A DNA stretch of 64,000 nucleotides, taken from the NCBI GenBank assembly GCA_902632595.1, contig CACPDC010000004.1, forward strand, positions 43,375 through 107,374. Reading direction: 5' to 3'. Positions within the stretch are counted from its first letter, which is position 1. Each line of letters opens with the position of its first letter. The DNA is from an uncultured SAR116 cluster alpha proteobacterium. Its GTDB lineage: Bacteria > Pseudomonadota > Alphaproteobacteria > Puniceispirillales > Puniceispirillaceae. A program made the translations under genes and the position numbers. This document shows positions 21,378 to 31,447 of the stretch, piece after piece. Under the pieces are notes generated by a model. The model did no database searches, was not told the DNA's origin, and saw only the letters and a list, made by a program, of their open reading frames with translations.

Positions 21378-22166
21378 ATGACAATCCAAAAAAATGTAGA
21401 AAATTCTGATAGCTGGTCAAGCCACCTAAAATTAGTTGAGGGTAAGATTGGTCTGATTGCTGACGGAATCGGGAAATACATAAATAAAAGACGAGTTGTT
21501 CGCAATGTAAATTTTGGCGTTCAGCGCGGAGAAGCTATCGGTTTACTTGGACCAAATGGTGCCGGTAAAACTACCACGTTTTATATGTTGTGTGGTCTCC
21601 TTTCTGCGGATGAGGGCCGTGTTTTTTTAGATGGACTTGAGATAACTAATTCACCTATGTTTTATCGTGCAAGACTCGGACTTGGCTATTTACCTCAGGA
21701 GTCAAGCGTGTTTAGAGGCTTGAGTGTAGCCCAAAATATTAGGTCAGTATTAGAGTTTGTAGAGAATGACAAAGATGTCCGTGATGGTATGCTTGAGGAG
21801 TTAATGACAGAGTTCAGCATAACTCATTTACGTAATACAGCGGCAATAAATCTATCTGGTGGAGAAAGACGAAGGCTTGAAATAGCGCGTGCACTAGCAG
21901 CAAAACCGACATTTCTCTTACTTGACGAACCCTTAGCTGGAATTGACCCCATCGCAGTGGGAGAAGTGAGAGACCTTATAACCCACCTTAAGGAAAGCGG
22001 TTTAGGCGTTCTGATTACCGACCATAATGTCAGGGAAGCATTGGAAATCGTTGACAAAGCCTATATTTTGCATGATGGAGCGATATTAATGGAAGGCTCA
22101 CCAGAACAAATCGTTAACCACCAAGGTGTTCGTGATGTATATCTGGGCAAACGCTTCAGCTTTTAA
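21378..22166 (+). CDS. lptB: LPS export ABC transporter ATP-binding protein
   Basis: GLLGPNGAGKTTTFYMLCGL, YLPQESSVFRGLSV, LSGGERRRLEIARALA, LLLDEPLAGIDPIAV, VLITDHNVREAL. Confidence 0.95.
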   Translation: MTIQKNVENSDSWSSHLKLVEGKIGLIADGIGKYINKRRVVRNVNFGVQRGEAIGLLGPNGAGKTTTFYMLCGLLSADEGRVFLDGLEITNSPMFYRARLGLGYLPQESSVFRGLSVAQNIRSVLEFVENDKDVRDGMLEELMTEFSITHLRNTAAINLSGGERRRLEIARALAAKPTFLLLDEPLAGIDPIAVGEVRDLITHLKESGLGVLITDHNVREALEIVDKAYILHDGAILMEGSPEQIVNHQGVRDVYLGKRFSF

Positions 22167-22268
22167 TTTTTTTTATTTCAACGAGTACATGTTATTTGAT
22201 AATACTGATACGAATAAGCACTCTAACTAACTTTCGCTTTTTTATACTGAAATGGTTTTAGCGATAAT

Positions 22269-22646
22269 TTATTCAGTTGGCCCCCCTGCATCTTTCCAGT
22301 CGGAAAAACCTCCAACATTTGAAACCCTTTTGTAACCCATTTCTACTAAAGTTTTACCTGTCAAAGCTGCCATTCCACCTGCTCCACAAACAAGTACGAT
22401 GTCAGCATCTTTTTGAAGTGCTTTATTGTGAAATTTTGTTTGCGAGTCCGCTGCAAACTCAATAAATCCTCTCGGGATGTGTATAGCACCCTGAATTGTA
22501 CCAGTTTCTTTAACCTCTAAGCCATCACGCACATCTACAAAAAGAGATGTACCTTTTTTATGTTTTTCTATTCCAATTTTCACATCGATTCTTGGAACAA
22601 TTTTATTGGCTGCTTCAAGTTCTGAACTAGAAGTTTTCATTTTCAA
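22269..22646 (-). CDS. Rhodanese-like domain protein
   Basis: LFVDVRDGLEVKETGTIQGAIHIPRGF, VLVCGAGGMAALTGKTLVEMGYKRVSNVGGFSDW. Confidence 0.85.
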   Translation of the reverse strand: MKMKTSSSELEAANKIVPRIDVKIGIEKHKKGTSLFVDVRDGLEVKETGTIQGAIHIPRGFIEFAADSQTKFHNKALQKDADIVLVCGAGGMAALTGKTLVEMGYKRVSNVGGFSDWKDAGGPTE

Positions 22647-22810
22647 TTCCTTTCATTGAGCTTACAAATAGATTTAGAACATAAAAATTTCGTCATTCTC
22701 AAAACATTTTTTTTAACCGCTTACTTAAAACTTTACTAAAACTTAGAAGTTATGAAAGCACTAGGTTGGTTAAAACACCCAAGTCCAAATCTAGTGTTCA
22801 TCTCTGTTAA

Positions 22811-22886
<76 letters not shown>

Positions 22887-22940
22887 GATATACTTATACT
22901 TGTGTAAGGGAAAGTGGATGACGATGTCAACTGCATCTCA

Positions 22941-23396
22941 TTATTCTTCTTCTTCCTCTCTCGAGCTTATATCTGCATCATCCTCCCCATCGATCTCGTC
23001 GTCTTCCATATCTCCTGATAAATCATCTATAAATTCTTCATCATCTTCAAACCCAGAAGTAGCTGTCTGTTCTTCGTCATCCTCACTCACTTGGATGAAA
23101 CTATCTTCGTCTGTTGGAAGTCCGTCATCTTCGACATTTTCCATCTCTGGCTCTAGATCTTCCGCATCAAGCAGGGATTCATCTTGAAAATCATCCTCAC
23201 CCTTTTCATTTTTTGCTACCTCGACAATAGCTGATTTAGAAGAAACTCTTCCTTTACGACTTTTTAAGAGCTGCTCCGGATCAAATTCTATTCCACAATT
23301 TGGACATATGATGGGAGACTTAAAAAAATCATAAAATTTTGTACCACAACTACCGCAGCGTCGTTTAACACCCAATTCAATCTCATTCATATTCAA
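22941..23396 (-). CDS. FYDLN-acid-type protein (TIGR02300-like), zinc-ribbon N-terminus plus acidic C-terminus
   Basis: GVKRRCGSCGTKFYDFFKSPIICPNCGIEFDPEQLLKSRKGR followed by a long Asp/Glu-rich tail; adjacent to tRNA-Ala and aroA. Confidence 0.85.
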   Translation of the reverse strand: MNMNEIELGVKRRCGSCGTKFYDFFKSPIICPNCGIEFDPEQLLKSRKGRVSSKSAIVEVAKNEKGEDDFQDESLLDAEDLEPEMENVEDDGLPTDEDSFIQVSEDDEEQTATSGFEDDEEFIDDLSGDMEDDEIDGEDDADISSREEEEE

Positions 23397-23680
23397 TCCT
23401 TGATTCTAATTTTTTTTACCATCGCGAATAACACAATAAAGGGTCAATATGTCAAAGTAAATTTTCATAAAACAAAAAAAACATCTGAGATAGCGACATT
23501 CATGACTAAATTTTGTACTCTTCACAATCTCTAAATAAGAAATTAACGATAAAATGAGTTTTACCCAGAAAAATTTCCAGTGAAAACACTTTTAAATCTG
23601 GAAAATATTTAGTGATTATGGGAAAAATACGTATGGATGAAAATAGCTTGGCCAAATTGGGATTTATGAAGGTATAAGGC

Positions 23681-25027
23681 ATGGACTCACTCTCATCTGA
23701 AGCAATTTTCGGTATAAAAGGAACTTGCATAATTGCGGGGGACAAATCGATTTCGCACAGAGCACTCATGTTTAGCTCTATCGCAGAGGGCTCTACTTTA
23801 ATCTCAGGTTTGCTAAAAAGTAAGGATATTTTTTCTACGCTAAATGCCCTAAGGGCACTTGGTGTCAATATAGTTACGCAAGATGAAGATGTGTTCAGAG
23901 TCGACGGGGTAGGCATGCATGGCCTCAAAACACCTGATAAATTCCTAGACCTTGGAAACTCAGGCACTGGAGTTAGGCTCTTGATGGGGTTGGTCGGCTC
24001 TCAACAAATCACGGCCACCTTTACCGGAGATGAGTCACTTTCCAAAAGACCAATGCGCAGAATTACAAAACCATTAAGTGAAATGGGTGTTCAAATTAAG
24101 GATAACGGAAAAGGATTATTACCTATCACTATAACTGGACGCTCAAGTCCTCTTCCATTGGAATACAATTCGCCTTTTGCATCAGCACAAATAAAATCAG
24201 CCATTTTACTCACTGGACTAAATGCTCGGGGGTTAACAAGTGTTTCAGAACCCAGTAAATCACGTGATCATACAGAGCGCTTACTCAGTCATTTTGGCGT
24301 ATTTGTAGATGCAGAGAGAGATATAAACGGTTTTTACAAAGCCAGTTTAATGGGCGGCGCTAAATTAAAAGCGAAAAATATAACTGTTCCTCGCGATCCC
24401 TCATCTGCTGCTTTTTTTATCGTAGCAGCATTAATTACAAAAAATAGCTTTATCACCATGCCAAACATTGGAATAAATCCTCAAAGGACAGGTTTACTCA
24501 CAACTCTTCAAGAAATGGGTGGTAATATCGAATTTACAAATTTACGAAAAATTGGTGGCGAGGAAGTTGCCGATATACAAGTTTCATCAAGCTCCCTTAT
24601 CGGCATTGATGTGCCCGCGGAAAGAGCTCCCTCCATGATTGATGAATACCCTATTTTAACCATTGCGGCCGCTATGGCATCTGGCTCTACATCAATGAAT
24701 AATATTGGTGAGTTAAGACATAAAGAAGCAGACAGAATAGCAGTCATGACCAAGGGCTTAAGGATGGCGGGTGTCACGGTTGACGAGACCGATACAAGCA
24801 TGTGTGTGCACGGAATAGGAGATAAAGATGGTTTTTCTCGAATAAAAGGAGGTTTTCGTATTTCTTCTGAGCATGATCACAGAATAGCTATGTCCTTTCT
24901 CACTCTTGGCTTAGTAAGTGAGAAAAAAATTATTGTTGACGGTGTTTCCACCATAGATACTAGCTTTCCTGGTTTCGTTGAGACCATGAACAAACATGGT
25001 GCTTGTATAAATAAGGAAAAAAATTGA
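23681..25027 (+). CDS. aroA: 3-phosphoshikimate 1-carboxyvinyltransferase
   Basis: GDKSISHRALM, LDLGNSGTGVRLLMGL, ELRHKEADRIAVM, DHRIAMSFL. Confidence 0.96.
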   Translation: MDSLSSEAIFGIKGTCIIAGDKSISHRALMFSSIAEGSTLISGLLKSKDIFSTLNALRALGVNIVTQDEDVFRVDGVGMHGLKTPDKFLDLGNSGTGVRLLMGLVGSQQITATFTGDESLSKRPMRRITKPLSEMGVQIKDNGKGLLPITITGRSSPLPLEYNSPFASAQIKSAILLTGLNARGLTSVSEPSKSRDHTERLLSHFGVFVDAERDINGFYKASLMGGAKLKAKNITVPRDPSSAAFFIVAALITKNSFITMPNIGINPQRTGLLTTLQEMGGNIEFTNLRKIGGEEVADIQVSSSSLIGIDVPAERAPSMIDEYPILTIAAAMASGSTSMNNIGELRHKEADRIAVMTKGLRMAGVTVDETDTSMCVHGIGDKDGFSRIKGGFRISSEHDHRIAMSFLTLGLVSEKKIIVDGVSTIDTSFPGFVETMNKHGACINKEKN

Positions 25028-25085
25028 CATGCGAACATTTAATTATTTAAACGCTCATCTTCAATTCCTTTGAAATAGATCAAAA

Positions 25086-25745
25086 ATGAAAATAGCAATT
25101 GATGGAACAGCAGCTTCGGGAAAAGGCACATTAGCTAGAAGCTTAGCGAAAAAATTAGGGTTTGATTATTTAGATACCGGTCTTCTCTACCGTTCGGTAG
25201 CGCTTAATGCAAAAAAACAAGGCATAACAGATTTTGAGCTCGATGTTGAGAAAGACATCAGCTCTAATACTAATATGAGCAAACTAAATAGAATAGCTAG
25301 TTTATTAAAACTGCCATTGATAGACGAGCCCGATTTGAGGGAACAAGAAATTTCACTATTAGCCGCAAAAATTGCGAACCTGCCAAAAGTAAGGAATATA
25401 TTATTAGAAAAACAGAGATTATTTGCAAACCAACCACCTTCTAAGATGGGTGTGGTTTTGGATGGTAGAGACATTGGCACTGTTATTATTCCAGAGGCTA
25501 ATTTTAAATTTTTCATTGATGCGAAGCCAGAGATTCGCGCTAAAAGAAGGTATGCTGAGTTAAAAAAATTAAACAAAGCAGTTTCAGAACAGTCTATTCT
25601 TGATGATATTAATAAGCGGGATACATCAGACTGGACAAGACAAACAGCACCTTTGAAACGTCTACCAAACGCATTTTTTATTGATAGTACATCATTAAAT
25701 GCAGATGAAGTCTTGCAAATTGCTTTAAATTACATTAATGGCTAG
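25086..25745 (+). CDS. cmk: Cytidylate kinase
   Basis: IAIDGTAASGKGTLARSLAKKLGFDYLDTGLLYRSVA, VLDGRDIGTVIIPEANFKFFIDA. Confidence 0.95.
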   Translation: MKIAIDGTAASGKGTLARSLAKKLGFDYLDTGLLYRSVALNAKKQGITDFELDVEKDISSNTNMSKLNRIASLLKLPLIDEPDLREQEISLLAAKIANLPKVRNILLEKQRLFANQPPSKMGVVLDGRDIGTVIIPEANFKFFIDAKPEIRAKRRYAELKKLNKAVSEQSILDDINKRDTSDWTRQTAPLKRLPNAFFIDSTSLNADEVLQIALNYING

Positions 25746-25937
25746 TTCTCGTTGCTAGGCATTAATCTAAACGATGTCTTTCTTTTTAAATTTTAACTGC
25801 TGGAATTTTAGTTTGCTATTTGAAAAATATCTGCTTCGAAAATAAGACGAAGAGGTTTAGACAGATAAAATCTTGAAACCAGCCAAGAAAATAAAAAGGT
25901 TCTATTCCTAAAAAATAGCAATCCACGGAGATTTTTA

Positions 25938-27653
25938 TTGTCAAACCAAAAAGATGACGAACGTTTACTCGTAAATGAGAATTTTGCTGATTTGCTCGCC
26001 GAGAGTTTTTCAGAGAGTACAACGATTGAAGGTAGTGTTGTAAAGGGGACAATTATTGCAATTGAAGCAGAAAATGCTATAATTGATGTCGGATTAAAAT
26101 CTGAAGGTCGGATCCCACTAAAGGAATTTACCGCCCCAGGCCAAGACCCTGAATTACAAATTGGCGATAACGTAGAAGTCTACGTTGAGCGCATGGAAGA
26201 TAAAGACGGACAAGCACTTTTAAGTCGAGAGAAAGCTCGTCGAGAAGAAGCTTGGGTTATTTTGGAACGTGCTTTTGAAGCACAAGAGCGCGTGACCGGG
26301 GTAATTTTTGGAAGAGTAAAGGGTGGGTTCACCGTTGACTTATCAGGAGCAACTGCTTTCCTACCTGGGAGCCAAGTTGATATTCGACCAATTAATGACG
26401 TGAATGCACTAATGGGTGCCCCACAACCTTTCCAGATATTAAAAATCGATAGACGGCGAGGAAATATAGTGGTTTCGAGAAGGGCTGTGTTGGAAGAATC
26501 ACGGGCAGAAGCACGCACTGAATTAGTGTCAAATTTAGTTGAAGGCCAAGTATTGAAGGGCGTGGTTAAAAATATCACCGATTACGGGGCGTTTGTAGAT
26601 TTAGGTGGTGTAGATGGTCTACTTCACGTAACAGACATAGCATGGCGCAGAATAAACCACCCATCTGAAGCACTTACAGTGGGACAAACAGTTGATGTTC
26701 AAGTGATAAGGTTCAATGAGGAAACACAACGAATATCTTTAGGAATGAAGCAGCTTCAAAGTGACCCATGGGAAAATGCTGTAGAGAAATTTAAAACTGG
26801 TCTTCGTCTGAACGGAAGAGTGACGAACATCACTGATTATGGAGCATTCGTAGAATTAGATGACGGTGTTGAAGGACTTGTACACGTGTCTGAAATGAGC
26901 TGGACAAAAAAGAATGTGCACCCTGGAAAAATCGTATCTACCAGTCAAGAAGTTGAAGTGGTCGTTTTGGATGTTGATTTGACAAAACGCCGTATTTCAC
27001 TTGGTCTTAAGCAAGCTACAGATAATCCTTGGAAAGATTTTGAAACCAATAACAACGTCGGAGATATAATCGAGGGTGAAATAAACAACATCACTGAATT
27101 CGGATTGTTTGTGGGTTTAACAGAAGAGATTGATGGTCTTATTCATCTATCCGATATATCATGGTCATCTTCAAGTGAAGAAGTCCTGGAAGGGTTCAGT
27201 AAAGGGGATAAGGTTAAAGCCAAAGTCCTGGATATTGACTTAGAAAAAGAGCGTATTTCTCTAGGAATCAAGCAACTGACAAGTAATCCGGCTACTGACG
27301 CCGCTGAGAAGATACGTAAAGGTGATGCCGTAACATGTATTATTACAGCCTTAACTGAACAAGGGCTCGAAGTACGAGTCGGTGATACACTCTCCGGTTT
27401 CATTAAGCGAGGTGACCTTGCTAGAGACAGATCAGAGCAACGAGTAGAACGTTTTGCAATTGACGAGAAGGTTGATGCTTTGATTACACAAATAGACAGT
27501 AAAAACAATAAATTAACACTATCTATTAAAGCGCGCGAGTTGGCAGAAGAAAAGAAAGCAATGGCGGAATATGGCTCATCAGATAGCGGCGCGAGCCTCG
27601 GAGATATCCTCGGCGCAGCTTTAGCAAAAAAAGATGATGCAGACTCTGAATGA
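25938..27653 (+). CDS. rpsA: 30S ribosomal protein S1
   Basis: Multiple S1 RNA-binding repeats (ITDYGAFVDLGGVDGLLHVTDIAWRRINHPSE etc.); TTG start codon preceded by CACGGAG. Confidence 0.97.
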   Translation: MSNQKDDERLLVNENFADLLAESFSESTTIEGSVVKGTIIAIEAENAIIDVGLKSEGRIPLKEFTAPGQDPELQIGDNVEVYVERMEDKDGQALLSREKARREEAWVILERAFEAQERVTGVIFGRVKGGFTVDLSGATAFLPGSQVDIRPINDVNALMGAPQPFQILKIDRRRGNIVVSRRAVLEESRAEARTELVSNLVEGQVLKGVVKNITDYGAFVDLGGVDGLLHVTDIAWRRINHPSEALTVGQTVDVQVIRFNEETQRISLGMKQLQSDPWENAVEKFKTGLRLNGRVTNITDYGAFVELDDGVEGLVHVSEMSWTKKNVHPGKIVSTSQEVEVVVLDVDLTKRRISLGLKQATDNPWKDFETNNNVGDIIEGEINNITEFGLFVGLTEEIDGLIHLSDISWSSSSEEVLEGFSKGDKVKAKVLDIDLEKERISLGIKQLTSNPATDAAEKIRKGDAVTCIITALTEQGLEVRVGDTLSGFIKRGDLARDRSEQRVERFAIDEKVDALITQIDSKNNKLTLSIKARELAEEKKAMAEYGSSDSGASLGDILGAALAKKDDADSE

Positions 27654-27684
27654 CAAGCGGGATTTTAACTTTTATAAAAAAAAT

Positions 27685-27717
27685 TAAAAAATCTCACTTT
27701 AAGTGAGGTTTTTTTTG
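27685..27717 (+). terminator. Rho-independent terminator downstream of rpsA
   Basis: AAAAAATCTCACTTTAAGTGAGGTTTTTTTT inverted repeat with U-tract. Confidence 0.8.
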
Positions 27718-27841
27718 CCATTTATAAAAAGCTCAAGTACGATTTTGAAGTTAGTCGTAATTTAGGCGTAATTGATGCATCTAAAAGATTTGAATAATTA
27801 TAAAGTAAATTTTCTATTTAATATAAAAAGGTTAATAGACC

Positions 27842-28120
27842 ATGACCAAGTCTGAATTGATAAATATGTTAGCAGCAGAAAATCCAGAATTGTATCATAA
27901 AGATATAGAACGAATTGTTAATACTATTTTTGAGACTATAAGTGCTTCTCTTGAAAATGGTGATCGTATCGAGCTACGAGGATTTGGTGCATTTTCTGTC
28001 AGAGAACATGGCGCGCGTAAAGGCAGAAATCCGCGCACAGGAGAACCTGTGGACGTTGCAAGAAAAAATGTTCCATATTTCAAAATGGGTAAAGGAATGC
28101 GTGAGAGATTAAATAAGTAA
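27842..28120 (+). CDS. ihfB: Integration host factor subunit beta
   Basis: [57 protein letters not shown]. Confidence 0.94.
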   Translation: MTKSELINMLAAENPELYHKDIERIVNTIFETISASLENGDRIELRGFGAFSVREHGARKGRNPRTGEPVDVARKNVPYFKMGKGMRERLNK

Positions 28121-28164
28121 CCTTATGATTTTTATCTATCACAATTTTTAATTCATTCACAAAA

Positions 28165-28512
28165 TTGCATATATCACTTATGGCTAACTTTTTTCATTTT
28201 ATCTCAAAACTGTTTTGGTTAATTTTATTTGTTTTATTTGGTATTATTATCGCCATTTTTGTAGGGTCTAATACACAAACAATAACTCTTTATTTTTGGC
28301 CAATTCCTGAGCAAATAAGAATTGTAATATGGTTGGCTATTCTATTAGCGTTTTGTTCAGGATTAGTTTTAGGTGCATTTGTTATTTGGCTTAATTCTAT
28401 TTTCTTTCAAAGAAACACTAGGCAGAAAATAAAGCAGGATCAAATTAATACTTATAATAGGGGAAAAAATGAAACAGAACAATATCTCGTATTTGAAAAG
28501 TCAGACAAATGA
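28165..28512 (+). CDS. LapA-domain membrane protein
   Basis: Two TM segments, FVGSNTQTITLYFWPIPEQIRIVIWLAILLAFCSGLVLG; located between ihfB and trpF. Confidence 0.7.
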   Translation: MHISLMANFFHFISKLFWLILFVLFGIIIAIFVGSNTQTITLYFWPIPEQIRIVIWLAILLAFCSGLVLGAFVIWLNSIFFQRNTRQKIKQDQINTYNRGKNETEQYLVFEKSDK

Positions 28513-28562
28513 TCTTTTTCGAATAACGAGAAGGTCTATAAGAAGTCTTAAGAATATACTCT

Positions 28563-29222
28563 ATGTCCTCTGATATAAAAGTAAAAATTTGTGGGTTGAA
28601 AACACCATCTGATATCGATTTTTGTATTGCGGCTAACGCAGATTTTATTGGTTTAGTTTTTTTTGAAAAATCGCCACGGCATTTAACCTACGCTAAAGCA
28701 AATGAATTATCGGATTATTACACCAACAAATACGCAGACTCTAAATTGAAAAAGGTAGCCTTATGCGTTAATCCATCAAATAGCGAATTAAACCAAATAA
28801 TTGATGCAACAAAAGCGGACTATATACAACTACATGGAGACGAATCACCATTGAGAGTGGAAGAAATAAGACAAAAATATGGGCTCCCAACAATTAAAGC
28901 CATTCGGGTAAAAACAGAACTAGATATAAAAAAGAGTCAAAAGTACAACAATAATACAGATTGGTTGTTATTTGATGCTGCCTCTTCTGCCAACTTGCCG
29001 CCAGGCGGGAATGGGGAGAGTTTTAAGTGGTCTCTTCTTTCCAATTTTGAGAGCAAGTTACCTTGGATGTTAGCCGGTGGGCTTCACCCGCATAATGTTG
29101 CTATCGCCATCGCTGAAACTAAACCCAATGCTGTTGACGTTTCTTCTGGAGTTGAGATTAAAGCAGGTGAAAAAGACCCTTTGCTTGTATCATCCTTTGT
29201 ACAGTCAGCAAAAATGATCTAA
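28563..29222 (+). CDS. trpF: Phosphoribosylanthranilate isomerase
   Basis: VKICGLKTPSDIDF, DYIQLHGDESP, LAGGLHPHNV, VDVSSGVE. Confidence 0.95.
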   Translation: MSSDIKVKICGLKTPSDIDFCIAANADFIGLVFFEKSPRHLTYAKANELSDYYTNKYADSKLKKVALCVNPSNSELNQIIDATKADYIQLHGDESPLRVEEIRQKYGLPTIKAIRVKTELDIKKSQKYNNNTDWLLFDAASSANLPPGGNGESFKWSLLSNFESKLPWMLAGGLHPHNVAIAIAETKPNAVDVSSGVEIKAGEKDPLLVSSFVQSAKMI

Positions 29223-29298
29223 TCTATTTTAGATAGAAACGAACAGGAAATGTTGTATTCGCCCTTCAATAATTGATAATAAAGAGGTAATTTTTGTA

Positions 29299-30522
29299 AT
29301 GAATGAAACGCAGCCTAACTCATTTAAAACAATGCCAGATGAAAATGGCCGTTTTGGCATTCATGGAGGTCGATTCGTCGCAGAAACACTGATGCCTCTA
29401 ATATTAAAAGTTGAAACTGCATATAAAGAGGTAAAAACGGATCCTGATTTTTATGCAGAACTGCTGTATTTCCAGAAACATTATATAGGCAGACCATCTC
29501 CTTTATACTTTGCTGAACGCCTAACTGAATATTATGGCGGAGCGAAGTTATACTTAAAAAGGGACGAGCTAAATCACACAGGTGCCCACAAGATTAATAA
29601 TGTGATTGGTCAGGCACTACTCGCAAAAAAGATGGGAAAAACAAAAATCATTGCTGAAACAGGGGCTGGGCAACATGGAGTAGCAACCGCTACAGCATGC
29701 GCATTATTTAATCTTGAATGCGAGGTTTTCATGGGGGCTGAGGATGTGAAACGTCAAAAGCCAAATGTGGATAGGATGCGTCTATTAGGGGCTACCGTAA
29801 ATCCTGTTACCTCTGGTACATCTACATTGAAAGACGCAATGAACGAGGCACTTCGTTATTGGGTGGCTCATCCAGATACCCATTTTTACATTATTGGCAC
29901 AGTTGCAGGCCCGCATCCCTATCCTGAAATGGTTCGAGACTTCCAGTCCGTTATTGGAAAAGAAGCAAAAGAGCAATTATTCGAAGCTGAGGGGCGATTA
30001 CCAGACGCGCTAATCGCTTGTATTGGCGGTGGCTCAAACGCGCTTGGACTATTTCACCCATTTCTAGATGATGCTGATGTTACTATTTATGGCGTTGAAG
30101 CTGCTGGTCTAGGAATCGATAGCGGGATGCATGCAGCTAGCCTTACCGGCGGAACACCGGGTATTTTACATGGCAATCGAACCTATTTATTACAAAATGA
30201 TGATGGACAAATAGTAGATGCTCATTCTATATCAGCCGGTCTTGATTATCCCGGCATTGGGCCAGAGCATTCCTGGCTTCATGATATTGGACGTGTTAAT
30301 TATGTAAGTGCGACAGATGAAGAGGCATTGGTTCAGTTTCAGTTATGCTCTAGGCTAGAAGGGATAATCCCTGCTCTTGAGCCGTCACATGCACTCGCAT
30401 ATGCAGCAAAACAATTACCCTTAATGGATAAAGAACAAGTTGTAATCCTCAATATGTGCGGTCGCGGGGATAAAGACCTTGAAGCAGTACTGCCGAAGCT
30501 GGATGAGCGCGGACTATTATAA
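29299..30522 (+). CDS. trpB: Tryptophan synthase beta chain
   Basis: [67 protein letters not shown]. Confidence 0.97.
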   Translation: MNETQPNSFKTMPDENGRFGIHGGRFVAETLMPLILKVETAYKEVKTDPDFYAELLYFQKHYIGRPSPLYFAERLTEYYGGAKLYLKRDELNHTGAHKINNVIGQALLAKKMGKTKIIAETGAGQHGVATATACALFNLECEVFMGAEDVKRQKPNVDRMRLLGATVNPVTSGTSTLKDAMNEALRYWVAHPDTHFYIIGTVAGPHPYPEMVRDFQSVIGKEAKEQLFEAEGRLPDALIACIGGGSNALGLFHPFLDDADVTIYGVEAAGLGIDSGMHAASLTGGTPGILHGNRTYLLQNDDGQIVDAHSISAGLDYPGIGPEHSWLHDIGRVNYVSATDEEALVQFQLCSRLEGIIPALEPSHALAYAAKQLPLMDKEQVVILNMCGRGDKDLEAVLPKLDERGLL

Positions 30523-30553
30523 GAAACTTCAAATAAAGGTCGAAGCAAAAAAA

Positions 30554-31381
30554 ATGAGCAAAAGGTTAGCCGCAAGCTTTTTAAAGGCAAAGCAAGAGAA
30601 TAGGGGCATTTTAGGTGTTTTTGTGTCTGCAGGAGACCCAGATACCAATACCAGCACGAAAATATTAGATAGTCTGGTCGCAGCTGGCGCGGATATGATA
30701 GAACTTGGAATGCCATTTTCTGATCCAATGGCAGATGGCCCTGCTATTCAAGCAGCAAGCCTACGTGCTATAAAATCAGGTATGACCCTAAAAGGTAGTC
30801 TTGAAATTGCGTCCAAATTCCGTGAAAAACATACCAATATTCCTTTGGTTTTAATGGGGTATTTCAACCCTATTTATCGATATGGTGTTGAGCGATTTGT
30901 CAAAGATGCGCAGGCTGCTGGTACAGATGGTCTTATCATTGTAGATCTTCCACCTGAAGAGGATGCAGAGCTTCGTGATCTGAGCCAAAATTCAGAACTG
31001 GATTTTATCAGACTAATCACACCAACAACACTTGGAGATAGATTGCCTTTCGTTTTGGAAAAAGCAGCTGGTTTTATTTATTATGTTTCAATAGCAGGTA
31101 TCACTGGCACAAAATCTGCTCAACTCGAATCTATTTCTAGCGCTGTAAATAAAATAAAGCAAGTTAGCGATTTGCCTGTTGTAACTGGTTTTGGTATCAG
31201 AACTGCAGAACAAGCAGCACATGTTGCCTCACTAGGGGATGGCGCTATTGTGGGGTCCGCAATAGTGGAGATTATAGCAGAATGCGATGCGCAGAATTTA
31301 TCAGCTGAGAACACTGCCAGAAAAGTGAGTGATTTTACTAAATTGCTCGCAGATGCAATATCTGCCCATAAGCCTGAATAA
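30554..31381 (+). CDS. trpA: Tryptophan synthase alpha chain
   Basis: LGVFVSAGDPDTNTS, MIELGMPFSDPMADGPAIQAASLRA, ADGLIIVDLPPEE-like motif; start at internal ATG 30554. Confidence 0.96.
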   Translation: MSKRLAASFLKAKQENRGILGVFVSAGDPDTNTSTKILDSLVAAGADMIELGMPFSDPMADGPAIQAASLRAIKSGMTLKGSLEIASKFREKHTNIPLVLMGYFNPIYRYGVERFVKDAQAAGTDGLIIVDLPPEEDAELRDLSQNSELDFIRLITPTTLGDRLPFVLEKAAGFIYYVSIAGITGTKSAQLESISSAVNKIKQVSDLPVVTGFGIRTAEQAAHVASLGDGAIVGSAIVEIIAECDAQNLSAENTARKVSDFTKLLADAISAHKPE

Positions 31382-31447
31382 AAAATTATTCAAACCATTA
31401 TAACTTGTGGATAATAAGAAAATAGCAGAATAATAACTATAAAATAT

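Noticed and set aside
23506-23967. 153-aa minus-strand ORF at the 5' end of aroA
   Set aside because: Overlaps the well-supported aroA start on the opposite strand; composition looks like a shadow ORF.
26581-27260. Repeated sequence blocks suggesting a tandem repeat
   Set aside because: These are the homologous S1 domains inside rpsA, an expected protein-level repeat.
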